A DNA stretch of 64,000 nt from Phytohabitans suffuscus (GTDB lineage Bacteria > Actinomycetota > Actinomycetes > Mycobacteriales > Micromonosporaceae): NCBI RefSeq assembly GCF_011764565.1, contig NZ_AP022871.1, forward strand, positions 8,742,320 through 8,806,319, written 5' to 3'. Positions within the stretch are counted from its first letter, which is position 1. Every line of letters starts with the position of its first letter. Both the position numbers and the translations under genes were made by a program. Positions 11,645-20,350 of the stretch are shown one piece after another. Under the pieces are notes generated by a model that worked only from the letters and a program-made list of their open reading frames with translations, was not told where the DNA came from and did not search any database.

Positions 11645-11801
11645 CGGGCGATCTCGTGAACCCGCCGGCGCCTACCGACGTAGCAAGGATGTCGTCCGGC
11701 TGGCTAGGGAGCGGGAGTGCGATGCGGTCTCGGTGCGAACAGGCAGAGGCGATGAGCCGCACCTCGCCGGGTCTGGCCGGCCTGCCAAGCGGCGTACGGC
11801 G

Positions 11802-14027
11802 ATGACGCCCACCCAGCCGGTCCCGACGCCGCCCCCACCGCCGGTCCCGACGCCCGTCCCGCAGCCGGTCCCGCCGCAGATCTCTTTGCCGGCCGCGTCG
11901 CACGGCTCTCTACCGGCCGCGTCGCACGGCTCTGTGCCGGTCGTGCCCCAGGGCGCTTTGCCGCCTTCGCTGGCCGGCGGGCAGATGGGCTGGCCGGCCG
12001 AGCCGGTCCCGACGTCCGCCGAAGACCCCGCGGACCCGGCGCCCGCCAAGCTGCGCGGCCGGCCGCGTTCGCCGTGGGACCCCGCGGTCGTGGCCACGCC
12101 GCCCGGCCCGCCGCGGCGGCCACCGGCCGCTGGGGCCGTGGCGATGCCGCCGGCCGTGGCGATGCCGCCGGCCCCGCCGGTGTCCCCCGGCCCGGTCAGC
12201 CCGGCGGCCGTCCCGCCACCGGTGGTCTCCGTGCCCCCACGGCCGGCTCCGCCGCCGGTCGCCGTGCCCCCGCGGCCCGCCGCCGTCCCACCACCGCCGG
12301 CCGCCCTGCCTCCGCAGGCGGCTCCGCCGATCTCCGTGCCGCCGCAGGCGGCTCCGCCGCCGGTTCCTATGCCCCCGCAGGCGGCTCCGCCGCCGGTTCT
12401 CGTGCACCCGCAGGCACCGCCGGTCTCCGTGCCGCCGCGGCAGGCTTCGCCGCTTGTCGCCGTGCGCTTGATGCCGGCTCCGCCGCCGGTCCCGGTGCCG
12501 CCACAGCCGGCTCCGCCGGTCTCGCTGCCGCCACAGCCTGCGGCCTCGCCGCCGTCGCGGCCGGTTTCGCCGCCGGTCGGGGGTGCTCGGCCGGCCTTGC
12601 CGCCGCCGACGGTCACGGTCCCGCCACCGGCGCCCGCCCGGAGGTCGCCGGCGATGCGCGCGCCGCTGGCGATTCCCGGGCTGCCGCCGCCACCGATGAC
12701 GCCCTCCCCCGCGCCGCCGGCACCGACCGCGCCGACGAGAAGGGCCGGCCGGACCGTCGAGCCGACTCCGCCGGCCCCGACCACCCCTGCGCCGGTTCTG
12801 GCGGCACCTGCCGCATCGAGGCCAGCCCTGCCCGCGCGGACCGCGCCCGTGCCGGAAGGGCTGGCGCCCACGACAGCGGTGCCGGCACAGACCACGCCCC
12901 TGCCGCAAGGGCTCGCGCCCACGACAGCGGTGCCGGCACAGACCGCGCCCCTGCCGCAAGGGCTCGCGCCCACGACAGCCGTCCCGGCACAGACCACGTC
13001 CATGTCCGCCCTGCGAACCGCCCCGCCCGCACGGACCGCCCCGCCAGCACGGACAGCCCCGCCCGCGTGGACCGCGCCAGTTCCGGCGCTGCCGGAAGGG
13101 CTCGCGCCCGCGACAGCCGTCCCCGCACAGACCGCCGCCCCCATGCCCGCCCTGGCTCCGTCGCCGCCCCAGCTTCAGTCACCGCCGCAGCCGCCGTCGT
13201 TGCCGCGGACGCCTTCGCCTGCGCCGGCCGACGTGGCCACCGTGGTGCTGCCGGCGGCGGCCCTTCCGCCGCCGACCGTCGTCGTCCCGCCGCGCGGGCC
13301 GGGCCGCCTCGCCCTGACCGCCGAGCTGCCGGCGTTGCCGGCGCCGCCGCCGCGACCCGGGCCCAGGCCGCCGACGATCGAGCGTCCGCTGCCGGTCTCG
13401 CCGGCCCCGCAGAGCGTCACCGTGCGGCGCCGTGGGCGGCCGGCCAGCCGGATCCTGCTCGGGCTGCTCGTCGGGCTGCTCGTCGGCTTCCTCGTCTTCG
13501 GCGCCGCCGGGTACCGCGCCGGCACCCGCAGCCCCACCGCGAACGCCGGCCAGGGTCCGGGCCAACCGTCCACCGTGGAGCTGTTGGGCGGCGACGCGGC
13601 CCTCGCCACCCTCGCCACCGCCTGGGTGCCGGCCGCCACGGGCTGCGCCGCCGCCACCGCGGCCCGGGGCGAGCAGACCCACGCCTCCTGCGAGGTCGGC
13701 GGGCTGAGCCTCCACTTCGTACGCTTCGAGTCGGTGGCCGAGCGGGACGGCGCACGCCAGGCCCGCCGCCAAGGGCACGACGACGCCCAGCGGCTGGCCC
13801 CGGGCGCGACCCAGCTGCTGCGCCGGCCCAGCGCGTCGCACCGCACGCGCGGCGAGTACATCGAGTTCGCCTACGTCTCCGGCGACGGCGCGGGCGCCCC
13901 CATCGTCGCCGGCGCGTGGTGGGACAACGGTGACGAGCCGGTCGCCGCCTGGGTCGAGGCGCCGTGGGTCAAGCGGCTCGGCAGCTCCTGGACACCGGTA
14001 CGCGACGCCTGGAACAGGTACAGCTGA
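11802..14027 (+). CDS. Proline-rich single-pass membrane protein
   Basis: About 741 residues from ATG 11802 (MTPTQPVPTPPPPPVPTPV). Roughly the first 530 residues are a low-complexity Pro/Ala/Val/Thr cytoplasmic tail with runs such as PPPVAVPPRPAAVPPPPAAL and a 17-residue unit (LAPTTAVPAQTxPLPQG) repeated three to four times. A basic stretch (VRRRGRPASR) precedes one membrane segment (ILLGLLVGLLVGFLVFGAAG). The about 160-residue extracytoplasmic domain is compact (WVPAATGCAAATAARG, SCEVGGLSLHFVRFES, GEYIEFAYVSGDGAG, WVKRLGSSWTPVRDAWNRYS), with two cysteines that could pair. It resembles the C-terminal part of some actinobacterial Ser/Thr-kinase-like or septal proteins without the kinase. Function unknown. 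Confidence 0.75.
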   Translation: MTPTQPVPTPPPPPVPTPVPQPVPPQISLPAASHGSLPAASHGSVPVVPQGALPPSLAGGQMGWPAEPVPTSAEDPADPAPAKLRGRPRSPWDPAVVATPPGPPRRPPAAGAVAMPPAVAMPPAPPVSPGPVSPAAVPPPVVSVPPRPAPPPVAVPPRPAAVPPPPAALPPQAAPPISVPPQAAPPPVPMPPQAAPPPVLVHPQAPPVSVPPRQASPLVAVRLMPAPPPVPVPPQPAPPVSLPPQPAASPPSRPVSPPVGGARPALPPPTVTVPPPAPARRSPAMRAPLAIPGLPPPPMTPSPAPPAPTAPTRRAGRTVEPTPPAPTTPAPVLAAPAASRPALPARTAPVPEGLAPTTAVPAQTTPLPQGLAPTTAVPAQTAPLPQGLAPTTAVPAQTTSMSALRTAPPARTAPPARTAPPAWTAPVPALPEGLAPATAVPAQTAAPMPALAPSPPQLQSPPQPPSLPRTPSPAPADVATVVLPAAALPPPTVVVPPRGPGRLALTAELPALPAPPPRPGPRPPTIERPLPVSPAPQSVTVRRRGRPASRILLGLLVGLLVGFLVFGAAGYRAGTRSPTANAGQGPGQPSTVELLGGDAALATLATAWVPAATGCAAATAARGEQTHASCEVGGLSLHFVRFESVAERDGARQARRQGHDDAQRLAPGATQLLRRPSASHRTRGEYIEFAYVSGDGAGAPIVAGAWWDNGDEPVAAWVEAPWVKRLGSSWTPVRDAWNRYS
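12856..13010 (+). repeat. 51-bp tandem repeat inside the proline-rich gene
   Basis: The unit beginning AAGGGCTCGCGCCC recurs at 12856, 12907 and 12958 with period 51, encoding 17 residues; a diverged copy lies near 13096. It preserves frame, so copy number should change only the length of the proline-rich tail. Confidence 0.8.
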
Positions 14028-14677
14028 TCCTCTGTCCACAGTGGCCTCCGCGTCCCGCGAGCCGCGCGAGCAGGGCCCGGCGTCGCCGCCGAATCCACCC
14101 GCGAGCTAGACCCCGGACCGAGGCGAGGTAAGGCGTGCGGGACACCCTGACGCTGGGCGCACCGACGCGCCCAGCTACGGAGTCAGCCGCACCCGTGTCC
14201 GCCGTCCCGGTCGCCGCGGTCACGCGAGCCGGACCCTGACCGGCGACGCGGAACTTCCGGGGTCGGGGTCCGAGTCTGTCCACAGTGACCGCTGCGCTTC
14301 CGCCGGTCTGTCCGCCCGATGTGGAGACTGGTGGCCGGCTACGGTAGATCGTGGTACGGATCCGCCCCTATAGGGGCAGTTTCATACCACGATCCGCGGC
14401 CGGAAGCCACGCGTTCGATGGAATGTCTAGTTTGCACTCGTCGTCAGGGTGATCGTGGACCTCAGCGATCCAGTGAGGACGAACCGGGAAACCGCCCGTC
14501 GCAGGCCCCAGGGATCGGTTCCGGCTGATCGTGGACGCGAGCCGCCCCCACCACCGTCCACGATCCGCCGTCCACTCAACCCTGACCGCGAAAGCTCCAT
14601 AGAAAGACCAGAAACCAGGCCCGGAGATTCGAGCTACCGCGATGTCCGCGGTGGTCCGGACCGTCGCTCCCGCGGCC
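14028..14677. repeat. Intergenic mosaic of palindromic repeats (island 1)
   Basis: No coding frame with codon bias. From left: R4 (TCTGTCCACAGTGGCC) at 14031-14046 and again at 14275-14290; R2 hairpin at 14347-14394; an R3 half near 14449-14460; R3 (TGATCGTGGACGCGAGCC, inverted CCACGATC) at 14526-14565; R5 (CCTGACCGCGAAAGCTCC then ATAGAAAGACC) at about 14580-14610; R1 at 14631-14690. The same modules in similar order make up islands at 20183-21622 and 25398-26620. Confidence 0.8.
14347..14394 (-). repeat. Repeat R2 hairpin, copy 1
   Basis: Outer arms GATCGTGGTAC and TACCACGATC face each other, and an inner stem CCGCCCC/GGGGCAG closes on a short loop (TATA here). The whole 48-bp unit is an imperfect palindrome. 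Similar units at 20691-20737, 21477-21524 and 25986-26032 share the GGATCCG tract between outer and inner stems. Confidence 0.85.
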
Positions 14678-14690
14678 TCACCCTCCGCGG
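14631..14690 (+). repeat. Dispersed repeat R1, copy c (overlaps the end of a gene)
   Basis: Pieces GAGCTACCGCGATGTCCGCG, GTGGTCCGGACCGTCGCTCC and CGCGGCCTCACCCTCCGCGG. Its right end contains the stop codon (plus-strand TCA at 14678-14680) and last codons (Leu-Arg-Gly-Gly) of the convergent oxidoreductase gene, so the repeat forms that protein's C-terminus. Confidence 0.8.
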
Positions 14691-15088
14691 AGGTCGACCA
14701 GCGGGTCAACCGGGCGGGTGCGGGCGAGATGGAGGAACTCGGTGACGGAGATGGCGGCCAGGATGGGGCGGACGGGGCGGGGGACGGAGCGGCGGCTCGG
14801 GTCGTGCACCAGGCGTGGGGCGGTCAGGTGGATCGGGCGGCCGCGGATCTCGACCACGCAGCCGCCGGCGGCCAGCACGTTGCGGGTCCAGTCGCCGACG
14901 CCGTAGGTCAGGGCCACCACGTACCCGTCGCCGGTCTTGAAGATGCTGACCGGCGTGCGGTACTCGCGGCCACTGCGTCGGCCGTGGTGGACCACGATGC
15001 CGAAGCCGGGCAGGCGGCCCGCGACCGGGCCGAGCAGCCGGTTGCCCACCACGCGGTTGATCCTGGCCAGCCGCCGGGGTAGCACCAC
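14678..15088 (-). CDS. Deazaflavin (F420)-dependent nitroreductase-family protein
   Basis: 136 residues, typical for the Ddn/DUF385 split-barrel family: NRLLGPVAGRLPGFGIVVHH, then GRRSGREYRTPVSIFKTGDG, YVVALTYGVGDWTRNVLAAG and GCVVEIRGRPIHLTAPRLV. These blocks form the F420-binding split barrel and the W-x-x-N-L/V motif. Members reduce quinones or xenobiotics using F420H2 at the inner membrane. The start shares an 84-bp divergent promoter region with the LigD-like gene. The C-terminal LRGG and stop lie within repeat R1 copy c, so the original C-terminus may have been replaced. Confidence 0.88.
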   Translation of the reverse strand: MVLPRRLARINRVVGNRLLGPVAGRLPGFGIVVHHGRRSGREYRTPVSIFKTGDGYVVALTYGVGDWTRNVLAAGGCVVEIRGRPIHLTAPRLVHDPSRRSVPRPVRPILAAISVTEFLHLARTRPVDPLVDLRGG

Positions 15089-15172
15089 CCGACCACCATA
15101 CGCCCCCGCGCCGGCCTAGGCCCAGGTCGCGAGCGGGCGGTAGGCGCCGCCGCGCGCGGGTAAGAAGGGGGC

Positions 15173-16999
15173 ATGGCTACCAGGGCCAAGCCGACCAAGG
15201 CCGAGCGGAATGACGCCGAGCGGAAAAGGGCCGGGAGACCCAAGGCGAACCCATCGCGGCGTGGGGAGACGCTCGGCGAGTACCGGCGCAAGCGCGACTT
15301 CGCGCGCACGCCCGAGCCGTCCGGCGACGGTGGCCGCCCGGGGCCCGGCGCGCCGCGCTTCGTCGTACAGCGGCACCGGGCGCGGCAGCTGCACTACGAC
15401 TTCCGGCTGGAGATCGACGGTGTGCTGGTGAGCTGGGCGGTGCCGAAGGGGCCGACGCTCGACCCGAAGGCGCGGCGGGCCGCCTTCCACGTGGAGGACC
15501 ACCCCGTCGAGTACATCGACTTCGAGGGGATCATCCCGTCCGGCCAGTACGGCGGCGGCGATGTCATCGTGTGGGACGCCGGCACGTGGCGGCCGGCCGC
15601 CGGCGTCGACGACCCGGGGCGGGCGGTGGGCGGCGGCGAGCTGCACCTGGACCTGTACGGGGAGAAGCTGCGCGGCCGCTTCGTGCTGGTGCGCACCGGC
15701 GGGGACGGCGCCCGGGAGCGGTGGCTGCTGCTGCACAAGCGGGACGAGTTCGCCGAGGGCGGCTGGGACCCGGAGGACCACCCGCGTTCGGTGCTGAGCG
15801 GCCGCACGAACGACGAGGTCAAGGCCGACCCGCACCGCGAGTGGCGCTCGGACCGTCCCGCCGCGACCGCAGCCGTGCCCCTCAAGGCCACCACCGCCGG
15901 CAAGACCACAACCGCCACCACCGCCGGCAAGACCGCCACCACCGCCGGCAAGACCGCGACCACCGCCAGCAAGGCCGCGACCACCGGCAAAGCCACCACC
16001 GCGCGCAGAGCCGCCCCGAAGACGACCCGCCGCAAGGCCGCCACCGAGACAGCCGGTGACGAAGCGATGCGCGAGCTGGACGGGCTGCGCGCGTCCGGCG
16101 GCGTGTGGCACGTGTTCGGCCGCGAGGTCAAGGTGACCAACCTCGACAAGGTGCTGTTTGCGGGCCGGCCGGGCGAGGAGCCGGTCACCAAGCGCGAGCT
16201 GCTGCGGTACACGGCCCGGATCGCGCCCACCGCGCTGCCGTACCTGCGGCGGCGGGCCTTCAACATGCACCGCTTCCCGAACGGCGCGCAGACGAAGGGC
16301 TTCTGGCACAAGGAGCTGCCGCACCACGCGCCGGACTGGCTGCCCCGCTGGGACAACCCGGACGCCGACCCGGGCGAGGCGCGGACGTACCTGGTCGTCG
16401 ACGAGCCGGCCGCGCTGGTGTGGGCGGCCAACTTCGGCGCGCTGGAGTGGCACGCCTGGACCTCCACCGTGGACCGCCCGGACCGTCCTACGTGGGCGCT
16501 CATCGACCTCGACCCGGGCGCGGCCACCACGTGGGACGACCTGCTCGCGCTGGCCCGCCTGCACCGCACCGCCCTGGAGCACGTCGGCGCCCGCTCCCGG
16601 CCGAAGCTCACCGGCCGGCGCGGCATCCAGATCTGGGTGCCGATCGCCCGGGGACCGGACTTCGCGGCCACCCGCGCCTGGGTGGAGAAGCTGTCGCGCA
16701 CCGTCGGCGCGGTCGTGCCGGACCTGGTCAGCTGGAAGTGGGAGGTGCGGGAGCGGGCGGGCCGGGCCCGGCTGGACTTCACCCAGAACGCGGTCAACAA
16801 GACCCTCGTCGCCCCGTACAGCCCGCGGCCCGCGCCCGGCGCCCCGGTGTCGGCGCCGGTCGACTGGGACGAGCTCGACGACCCCGACCTGCGCCCGGAC
16901 GCCTTCACGATCCGGTCCATCGTGGACCGTGTGGCCGAGCGCGGCGACCTCTTCCGCGACCTGCTCGACCGCCCGCGCAGGCTCCCCCGCCTCGACTGA
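15173..16999 (+). CDS. ligD: LigD-like protein: 3'-phosphoesterase fused to primase-polymerase, no ligase domain
   Basis: 608 residues from ATG 15173. A basic start (MATRAKPTKAERNDAERKR) leads into the phosphoesterase domain (about 34-210) with the metal-binding block VQRHRARQLHYDFRLEIDG and HPVEYIDFEGIIPSGQYGGG. A linker (about 218-290) repeats TAGKTATTAGKTATTASKA and ends in ARRAAPKTTRRKA, resembling histone H1-like lysine-rich tails. The LigD polymerase domain follows (about 300-600): VKVTNLDKVLF, FNMHRFPNGAQTKGFWHK, ALIDLDPG with the catalytic DxD, and LTGRRGIQIWVP. It would process and fill broken DNA ends in Ku-dependent end joining. The order PE-Pol without ligase differs from mycobacterial Pol-PE-Lig, so a separate ligase and Ku should exist elsewhere. 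Confidence 0.9.
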   Translation: MATRAKPTKAERNDAERKRAGRPKANPSRRGETLGEYRRKRDFARTPEPSGDGGRPGPGAPRFVVQRHRARQLHYDFRLEIDGVLVSWAVPKGPTLDPKARRAAFHVEDHPVEYIDFEGIIPSGQYGGGDVIVWDAGTWRPAAGVDDPGRAVGGGELHLDLYGEKLRGRFVLVRTGGDGARERWLLLHKRDEFAEGGWDPEDHPRSVLSGRTNDEVKADPHREWRSDRPAATAAVPLKATTAGKTTTATTAGKTATTAGKTATTASKAATTGKATTARRAAPKTTRRKAATETAGDEAMRELDGLRASGGVWHVFGREVKVTNLDKVLFAGRPGEEPVTKRELLRYTARIAPTALPYLRRRAFNMHRFPNGAQTKGFWHKELPHHAPDWLPRWDNPDADPGEARTYLVVDEPAALVWAANFGALEWHAWTSTVDRPDRPTWALIDLDPGAATTWDDLLALARLHRTALEHVGARSRPKLTGRRGIQIWVPIARGPDFAATRAWVEKLSRTVGAVVPDLVSWKWEVRERAGRARLDFTQNAVNKTLVAPYSPRPAPGAPVSAPVDWDELDDPDLRPDAFTIRSIVDRVAERGDLFRDLLDRPRRLPRLD

Positions 17000-17083
17000 C
17001 CGCTCAGTCCGCCCAGGAGGCGTACACGCGGGCCCGGACACGCGGGTCAACGGGGAGGACGCGTTCCAGCCGATCCCGCCGGG

Positions 17084-17701
17084 TCATTCGCGGCGGGCGC
17101 GGCGGACCAGCCGGCGGGTCACGACGACCGCCACCACCGCCAGGACGACCGCGCCGAGGACGGCGAGCGCCGCCCCGCCGAGGTCCCTCTCGACCCGCCG
17201 CCAGGAGCCGCCGGCCAGGTAGCCGAGGACCGTGACGGTGACCGCCCAGCTCGCGCCGCCCAGCACGTTCCAGAGCAGGAAGCGCCGGTAGCGCAGGTGG
17301 GCGGCGCCGGCGACCGCGGGCACCAGCGACCGGCCGAAGCCCACCCAGCGGCCGAGCAGCACGGACGGGCCGCCGTACCGCCGGATCAGCGCCTCGGAGC
17401 GGTCCCACCGCGCCTGGCTGACCCGGCGGCCCAGCCGGCTGGAGCGCAGGCGCGGGCCGAGGTGGCTGCCGACCTGGTAGCCGACGGTGTCGCCGATGAC
17501 CGCGCCGGCGATACCGCAGGCGGCCACGGCGGCGACGTCGACGTGGCCGAGCCCGGCCAGGACGCCCCCGAACACCAGCACGGCCTCGCCGGGCAGCACC
17601 AGGCCCACGAAGATCGCCGCCTCGGCACACACCACACCGAAGATCACCAGGTAGACCACCCAGCCGGGGGTGGCGGAGAGCCAGTCCACCAGCCCGCTCA
17701 C
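17084..17701 (-). CDS. DedA-family membrane protein
   Basis: About 205 residues from GTG 17701 (VSGLVDWLSATPGWVVYLV). DedA hallmarks are in order: VYLVIFGVVCAEAAIFVGL, VLPGEAVLVFGGVLAGLGH, AGAVIGDTVGYQVGSHLGPR, then RYGGPSVLLGRWVGFGRSLV and PAVAGAAHLRYRRFLLWNVL, with four to five membrane spans. The E/D and F/G-R-x-x-P residues of the re-entrant loops are present. DedA proteins act in membrane lipid (undecaprenyl-phosphate or phospholipid) transport and proton-dependent homeostasis. The C-terminus is strongly basic. An upstream ATG at 17758 would add 19 Arg-rich residues and is less likely. Confidence 0.9.
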   Translation of the reverse strand: MSGLVDWLSATPGWVVYLVIFGVVCAEAAIFVGLVLPGEAVLVFGGVLAGLGHVDVAAVAACGIAGAVIGDTVGYQVGSHLGPRLRSSRLGRRVSQARWDRSEALIRRYGGPSVLLGRWVGFGRSLVPAVAGAAHLRYRRFLLWNVLGGASWAVTVTVLGYLAGGSWRRVERDLGGAALAVLGAVVLAVVAVVVTRRLVRRARRE

Positions 17702-17819
17702 GCGATCGACAGTACGGGCCGGCCGCCGGCCGCGAAGCCGATCCGGCCAGCGGACCACGGCGCCGATGAGTTCTCCCGGCCCGGTCCGTCATACCGTCGT
17801 GCCGATCGAAGGAGAGACC

Positions 17820-18686
17820 GTGACCAGCCCGAAGACATACACCGTCGACGCGCCCGGCGCCGCCGTCACCTATGACGTGTACGCCGCGCCGGAGAGCACC
17901 GAGCCGCCCCTGCTGCTGATCGGCTCACCCATGGACGCCAGCGGGTTCGCCGCCCTGGCCGCGCGGTTCCCGGAGCGCACCGTCGTCACGTACGACCCGC
18001 GCGGCACCGGCCGGAGCCCCCGCTCCGAGGGCGGCGAGGCCACGCCGGAGCAGCACGCCGGCGACCTGCACCGGGTCATCGCCGCGCTCGGCGCCGGGCC
18101 GGTGGACGTCTTCGCCAGCAGCGGTGGCGCGGTCAACGGGCTGGCGCTGGTCGCCGGCCACCCCGAGCGGGTGCGCACGCTCGTCGCGCACGAGCCGCCG
18201 TCCGCCGCGCTGCTGCCGGACCGCGAGGCGGCGCTCGCCGCGGTCCGGGACATCCGCGACGCGTACCAGCGGGAGGGCTTCGGTCCGGCGATGGCCAGGT
18301 TCATCGCGCTGACCAGCGTCAAGGGACCGGTGCCCGGCGACCACACCGAGCGGCCCGCGCCGAGCGCCGCCGCCTTCGGCCTGCCCACCGAGGACGACGG
18401 CCGGCGCGACGACCCGCTGCTCGCGCAGAACATCGTCACCTGCACCCACTACGAGCCGGACTTCGCCGCCCTCACCGGCGCGCCGACCCGGATCGTGGTC
18501 GCGGTGGGCGCCGGGTCCGAGGGCGAGCTGGCCTACCGTGGCGGCCTCGCCGTCGCCGAGCGGCTCGGCACCGAGGCCGTCACCGTGCCCGGCGACCACG
18601 GCGCCTACCTGCCCGCCGCGTACGGCATGGGCGGCGACCCGGCCGCCTTCGCCGAAGCCCTCCGCGAGATCCTCGGCGACGCCTGA
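17820..18686 (+). CDS. Alpha/beta-fold hydrolase
   Basis: 288 residues from GTG 17820, chosen because AAGGAGA lies seven bases upstream. Typical fold: PPLLLIGSPMDASGFAALAA (oxyanion strand), VVTYDPRGTGRSPRSEGGE, nucleophile elbow VDVFASSGGAVNGLALV with Ser in SSGG, and the late histidine in VPGDHGAYLP. The acid is probably in the IVVAVGAGSEGELAYR region. Similar proteins are annotated as hydrolases of unknown substrate acting in the cytoplasm; no signal peptide is seen. It is divergent from DedA across about 120 bp. Confidence 0.88.
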   Translation: MTSPKTYTVDAPGAAVTYDVYAAPESTEPPLLLIGSPMDASGFAALAARFPERTVVTYDPRGTGRSPRSEGGEATPEQHAGDLHRVIAALGAGPVDVFASSGGAVNGLALVAGHPERVRTLVAHEPPSAALLPDREAALAAVRDIRDAYQREGFGPAMARFIALTSVKGPVPGDHTERPAPSAAAFGLPTEDDGRRDDPLLAQNIVTCTHYEPDFAALTGAPTRIVVAVGAGSEGELAYRGGLAVAERLGTEAVTVPGDHGAYLPAAYGMGGDPAAFAEALREILGDA

Positions 18687-18728
18687 CGCGGGCGGCGGCC
18701 GGGTCGCGGGTTTCGCTTCCGAGGCTGT

Positions 18729-18839
18729 GCCCCGGTCCGCCTCACCTGCGGACCGCATGCTCCCGCGGGCACCGCTGCGGCCGGCGGCTCGCCAGGGCTC
18801 GCCGAGACCCCCGGCCTCCGCTACCAGGTCCGCGGGCAG
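18729..18839. repeat. Repeat R6, copy 1
   Basis: About 110 bp nearly identical to 25545-25651. Shared blocks are CCCCGGTCCGC, GCGGACCGCATGCTCCCGCG, GGCACCGCTGCGGCCGGCGG and CTCGCCG, ending near CCAGGTCCGCGG. GGTCCGC and GCGGACC form an inverted pair at the left end. It lies in the gap before the MFS gene. No open frame is conserved between the two copies. Confidence 0.75.
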
Positions 18840-18898
18840 GCCCGGCCCGTCGAAACCCGATCGACGGGCCGGGCGCCGGTCGTGCACGATCATGGTTT

Positions 18899-20182
18899 GT
18901 GAAGGGCCTGCTGCGCCGGATGGCGCTCGACGTCACGCCGCTGCGCACCTCGCGCGACTACCGGCTGCTCTTCGCCGGCAGCGGGGTGTCGGCCTTCGGC
19001 TCCTTCATCACGTACGTGACCATCCCCTTCCAGGTGTACGCGCTCACCGACGACCCGCTGCTGGTCGGGCTGCTCGGCATCTGCGAGCTGGTACCCCTGC
19101 TGGTCATGGCGTTCGTCGGCGGCGCGCTGGCCGACTACCTGGACCGCCGCGCGCTGGTCCTGGGCGCGGAGGTCGCGTTCACCGCGCTCTGCGGCGTGCT
19201 GCTGGTCAACGCGCTGCTCGACGAGCCGCACCTGTGGCTGCTCTACGTGGTCGCCGGGCTCACCGCCTCCATCGACGGCATCCAGCGCCCGGCGATGGAG
19301 GGGCTCACGCCGCGCGTCGTCACCGCCGACGAGATACCGGCGGCCAGCGCGCTCAACGGGCTGCGCATGCAGATCGCCCAGCTGGCCGGCCCGGCCCTCG
19401 CCGGCCTGCTGATCGCCTCGATCGACCTGGCCTGGGTGTACGCGGTCGACCTCGCCACGTTCGCGTTCTCGCTGGTCTGCCTGGCGCTGATCCGGGCCGT
19501 GCCGCCCCCGCCGGCCGCGGAGCGCCCGTCGCTGCGCTCGGTGGTCACCGGCGTACGGTACGCGCGGAGCCGGCCCGAGCTGCTCGGCACGTACCTCGTC
19601 GACATCAACGCGATGTTCTTCGGCATGCCGCAGGCGCTCTACCCGTTCATGGCCGCCAAGCTCGGCGGCCCGGCGGTGCTCGGCCTGCTCTACGCGGCGC
19701 CCGCCGTCGGGTCGCTGCTGGCCACGCTCACCTCCGGCTGGGCCGGGCGGGTGCACCGGCACGGCCTGATGGTGGTGATCGCCGCCGGGCTGTGGGGCGT
19801 CGGCATCATCGGGTTCGGGCTGGCCGGCTCGCTCTGGCTGGCGCTGCTGTGCCTGGCGTTCGCCGGCGCGGCCGACATGGTCTCCGGCATCTTCCGGATG
19901 ACCATCTGGAACCAGACCATCCCCGACCACCTGCGCGGCCGGCTGGCCGGCATCGAGATGATCTCGTACGCCACCGGCCCCCTGCTCGGCCAGCTCCGCT
20001 CCGGGTTCGCCGCCCGCTACATGGGCATCGGCGGCTCGATCGTCTCCGGCGGCGTCCTCTGCGTCGCCGGCACGCTCGCGCTAGCCGCCCTCCTGCCGGC
20101 GTTCGTCCGGTACGACGGCCGCGACGGGCTCGCCCGGAAGAAGGCCGCGGACCAGGAGTGGGCCGCCCGCGCCGCGGCATAG
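18899..20182 (+). CDS. MFS transporter (EntS-like exporter family)
   Basis: 427 residues with about ten to twelve membrane helices. Family blocks: TSRDYRLLFAGSGVSAFGSF near the N-terminus, the loop motif GGALADYLDRRALVL between helices 2 and 3, AMEGLTPRVVTADEIPAASA and LNGLRMQIAQLAGPALAGLL in the middle, and MTIWNQTIPDHLRGRLAGIE after helix 10, as in EntS-like siderophore or drug exporters (MFS_3). Start GTG 18899 fits the N-terminus, but no strong Shine-Dalgarno is seen. Substrate unknown; no siderophore genes are adjacent. Confidence 0.9.
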   Translation: MKGLLRRMALDVTPLRTSRDYRLLFAGSGVSAFGSFITYVTIPFQVYALTDDPLLVGLLGICELVPLLVMAFVGGALADYLDRRALVLGAEVAFTALCGVLLVNALLDEPHLWLLYVVAGLTASIDGIQRPAMEGLTPRVVTADEIPAASALNGLRMQIAQLAGPALAGLLIASIDLAWVYAVDLATFAFSLVCLALIRAVPPPPAAERPSLRSVVTGVRYARSRPELLGTYLVDINAMFFGMPQALYPFMAAKLGGPAVLGLLYAAPAVGSLLATLTSGWAGRVHRHGLMVVIAAGLWGVGIIGFGLAGSLWLALLCLAFAGAADMVSGIFRMTIWNQTIPDHLRGRLAGIEMISYATGPLLGQLRSGFAARYMGIGGSIVSGGVLCVAGTLALAALLPAFVRYDGRDGLARKKAADQEWAARAAA

Positions 20183-20280
20183 CCCCGAGGGCGGCGGCGG
20201 CCAGCATGCGGACTCAGGCCCTAGAGAGCTTTCAGGGTCGGGCCTTCCACAGAGCTGGAAAACCCAGATCAAGAAGCTTT

Positions 20281-20350
20281 GAGCTGCCGCGACGTCCGCG
20301 GTGGTCCAGACCGTTGCTCCCGCCGCCTCACCCTCCGCGGCCCACAACCC
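20281..20350 (+). repeat. Dispersed repeat R1, copy d
   Basis: Pieces GAGCTGCCGCGACGTCCGCG, GTGGTCCAGACCGTTGCTCC and CGCCGCCTCACCCTCCGCGG. It differs from copy c at only a few positions, mostly C/T changes. Confidence 0.8.
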
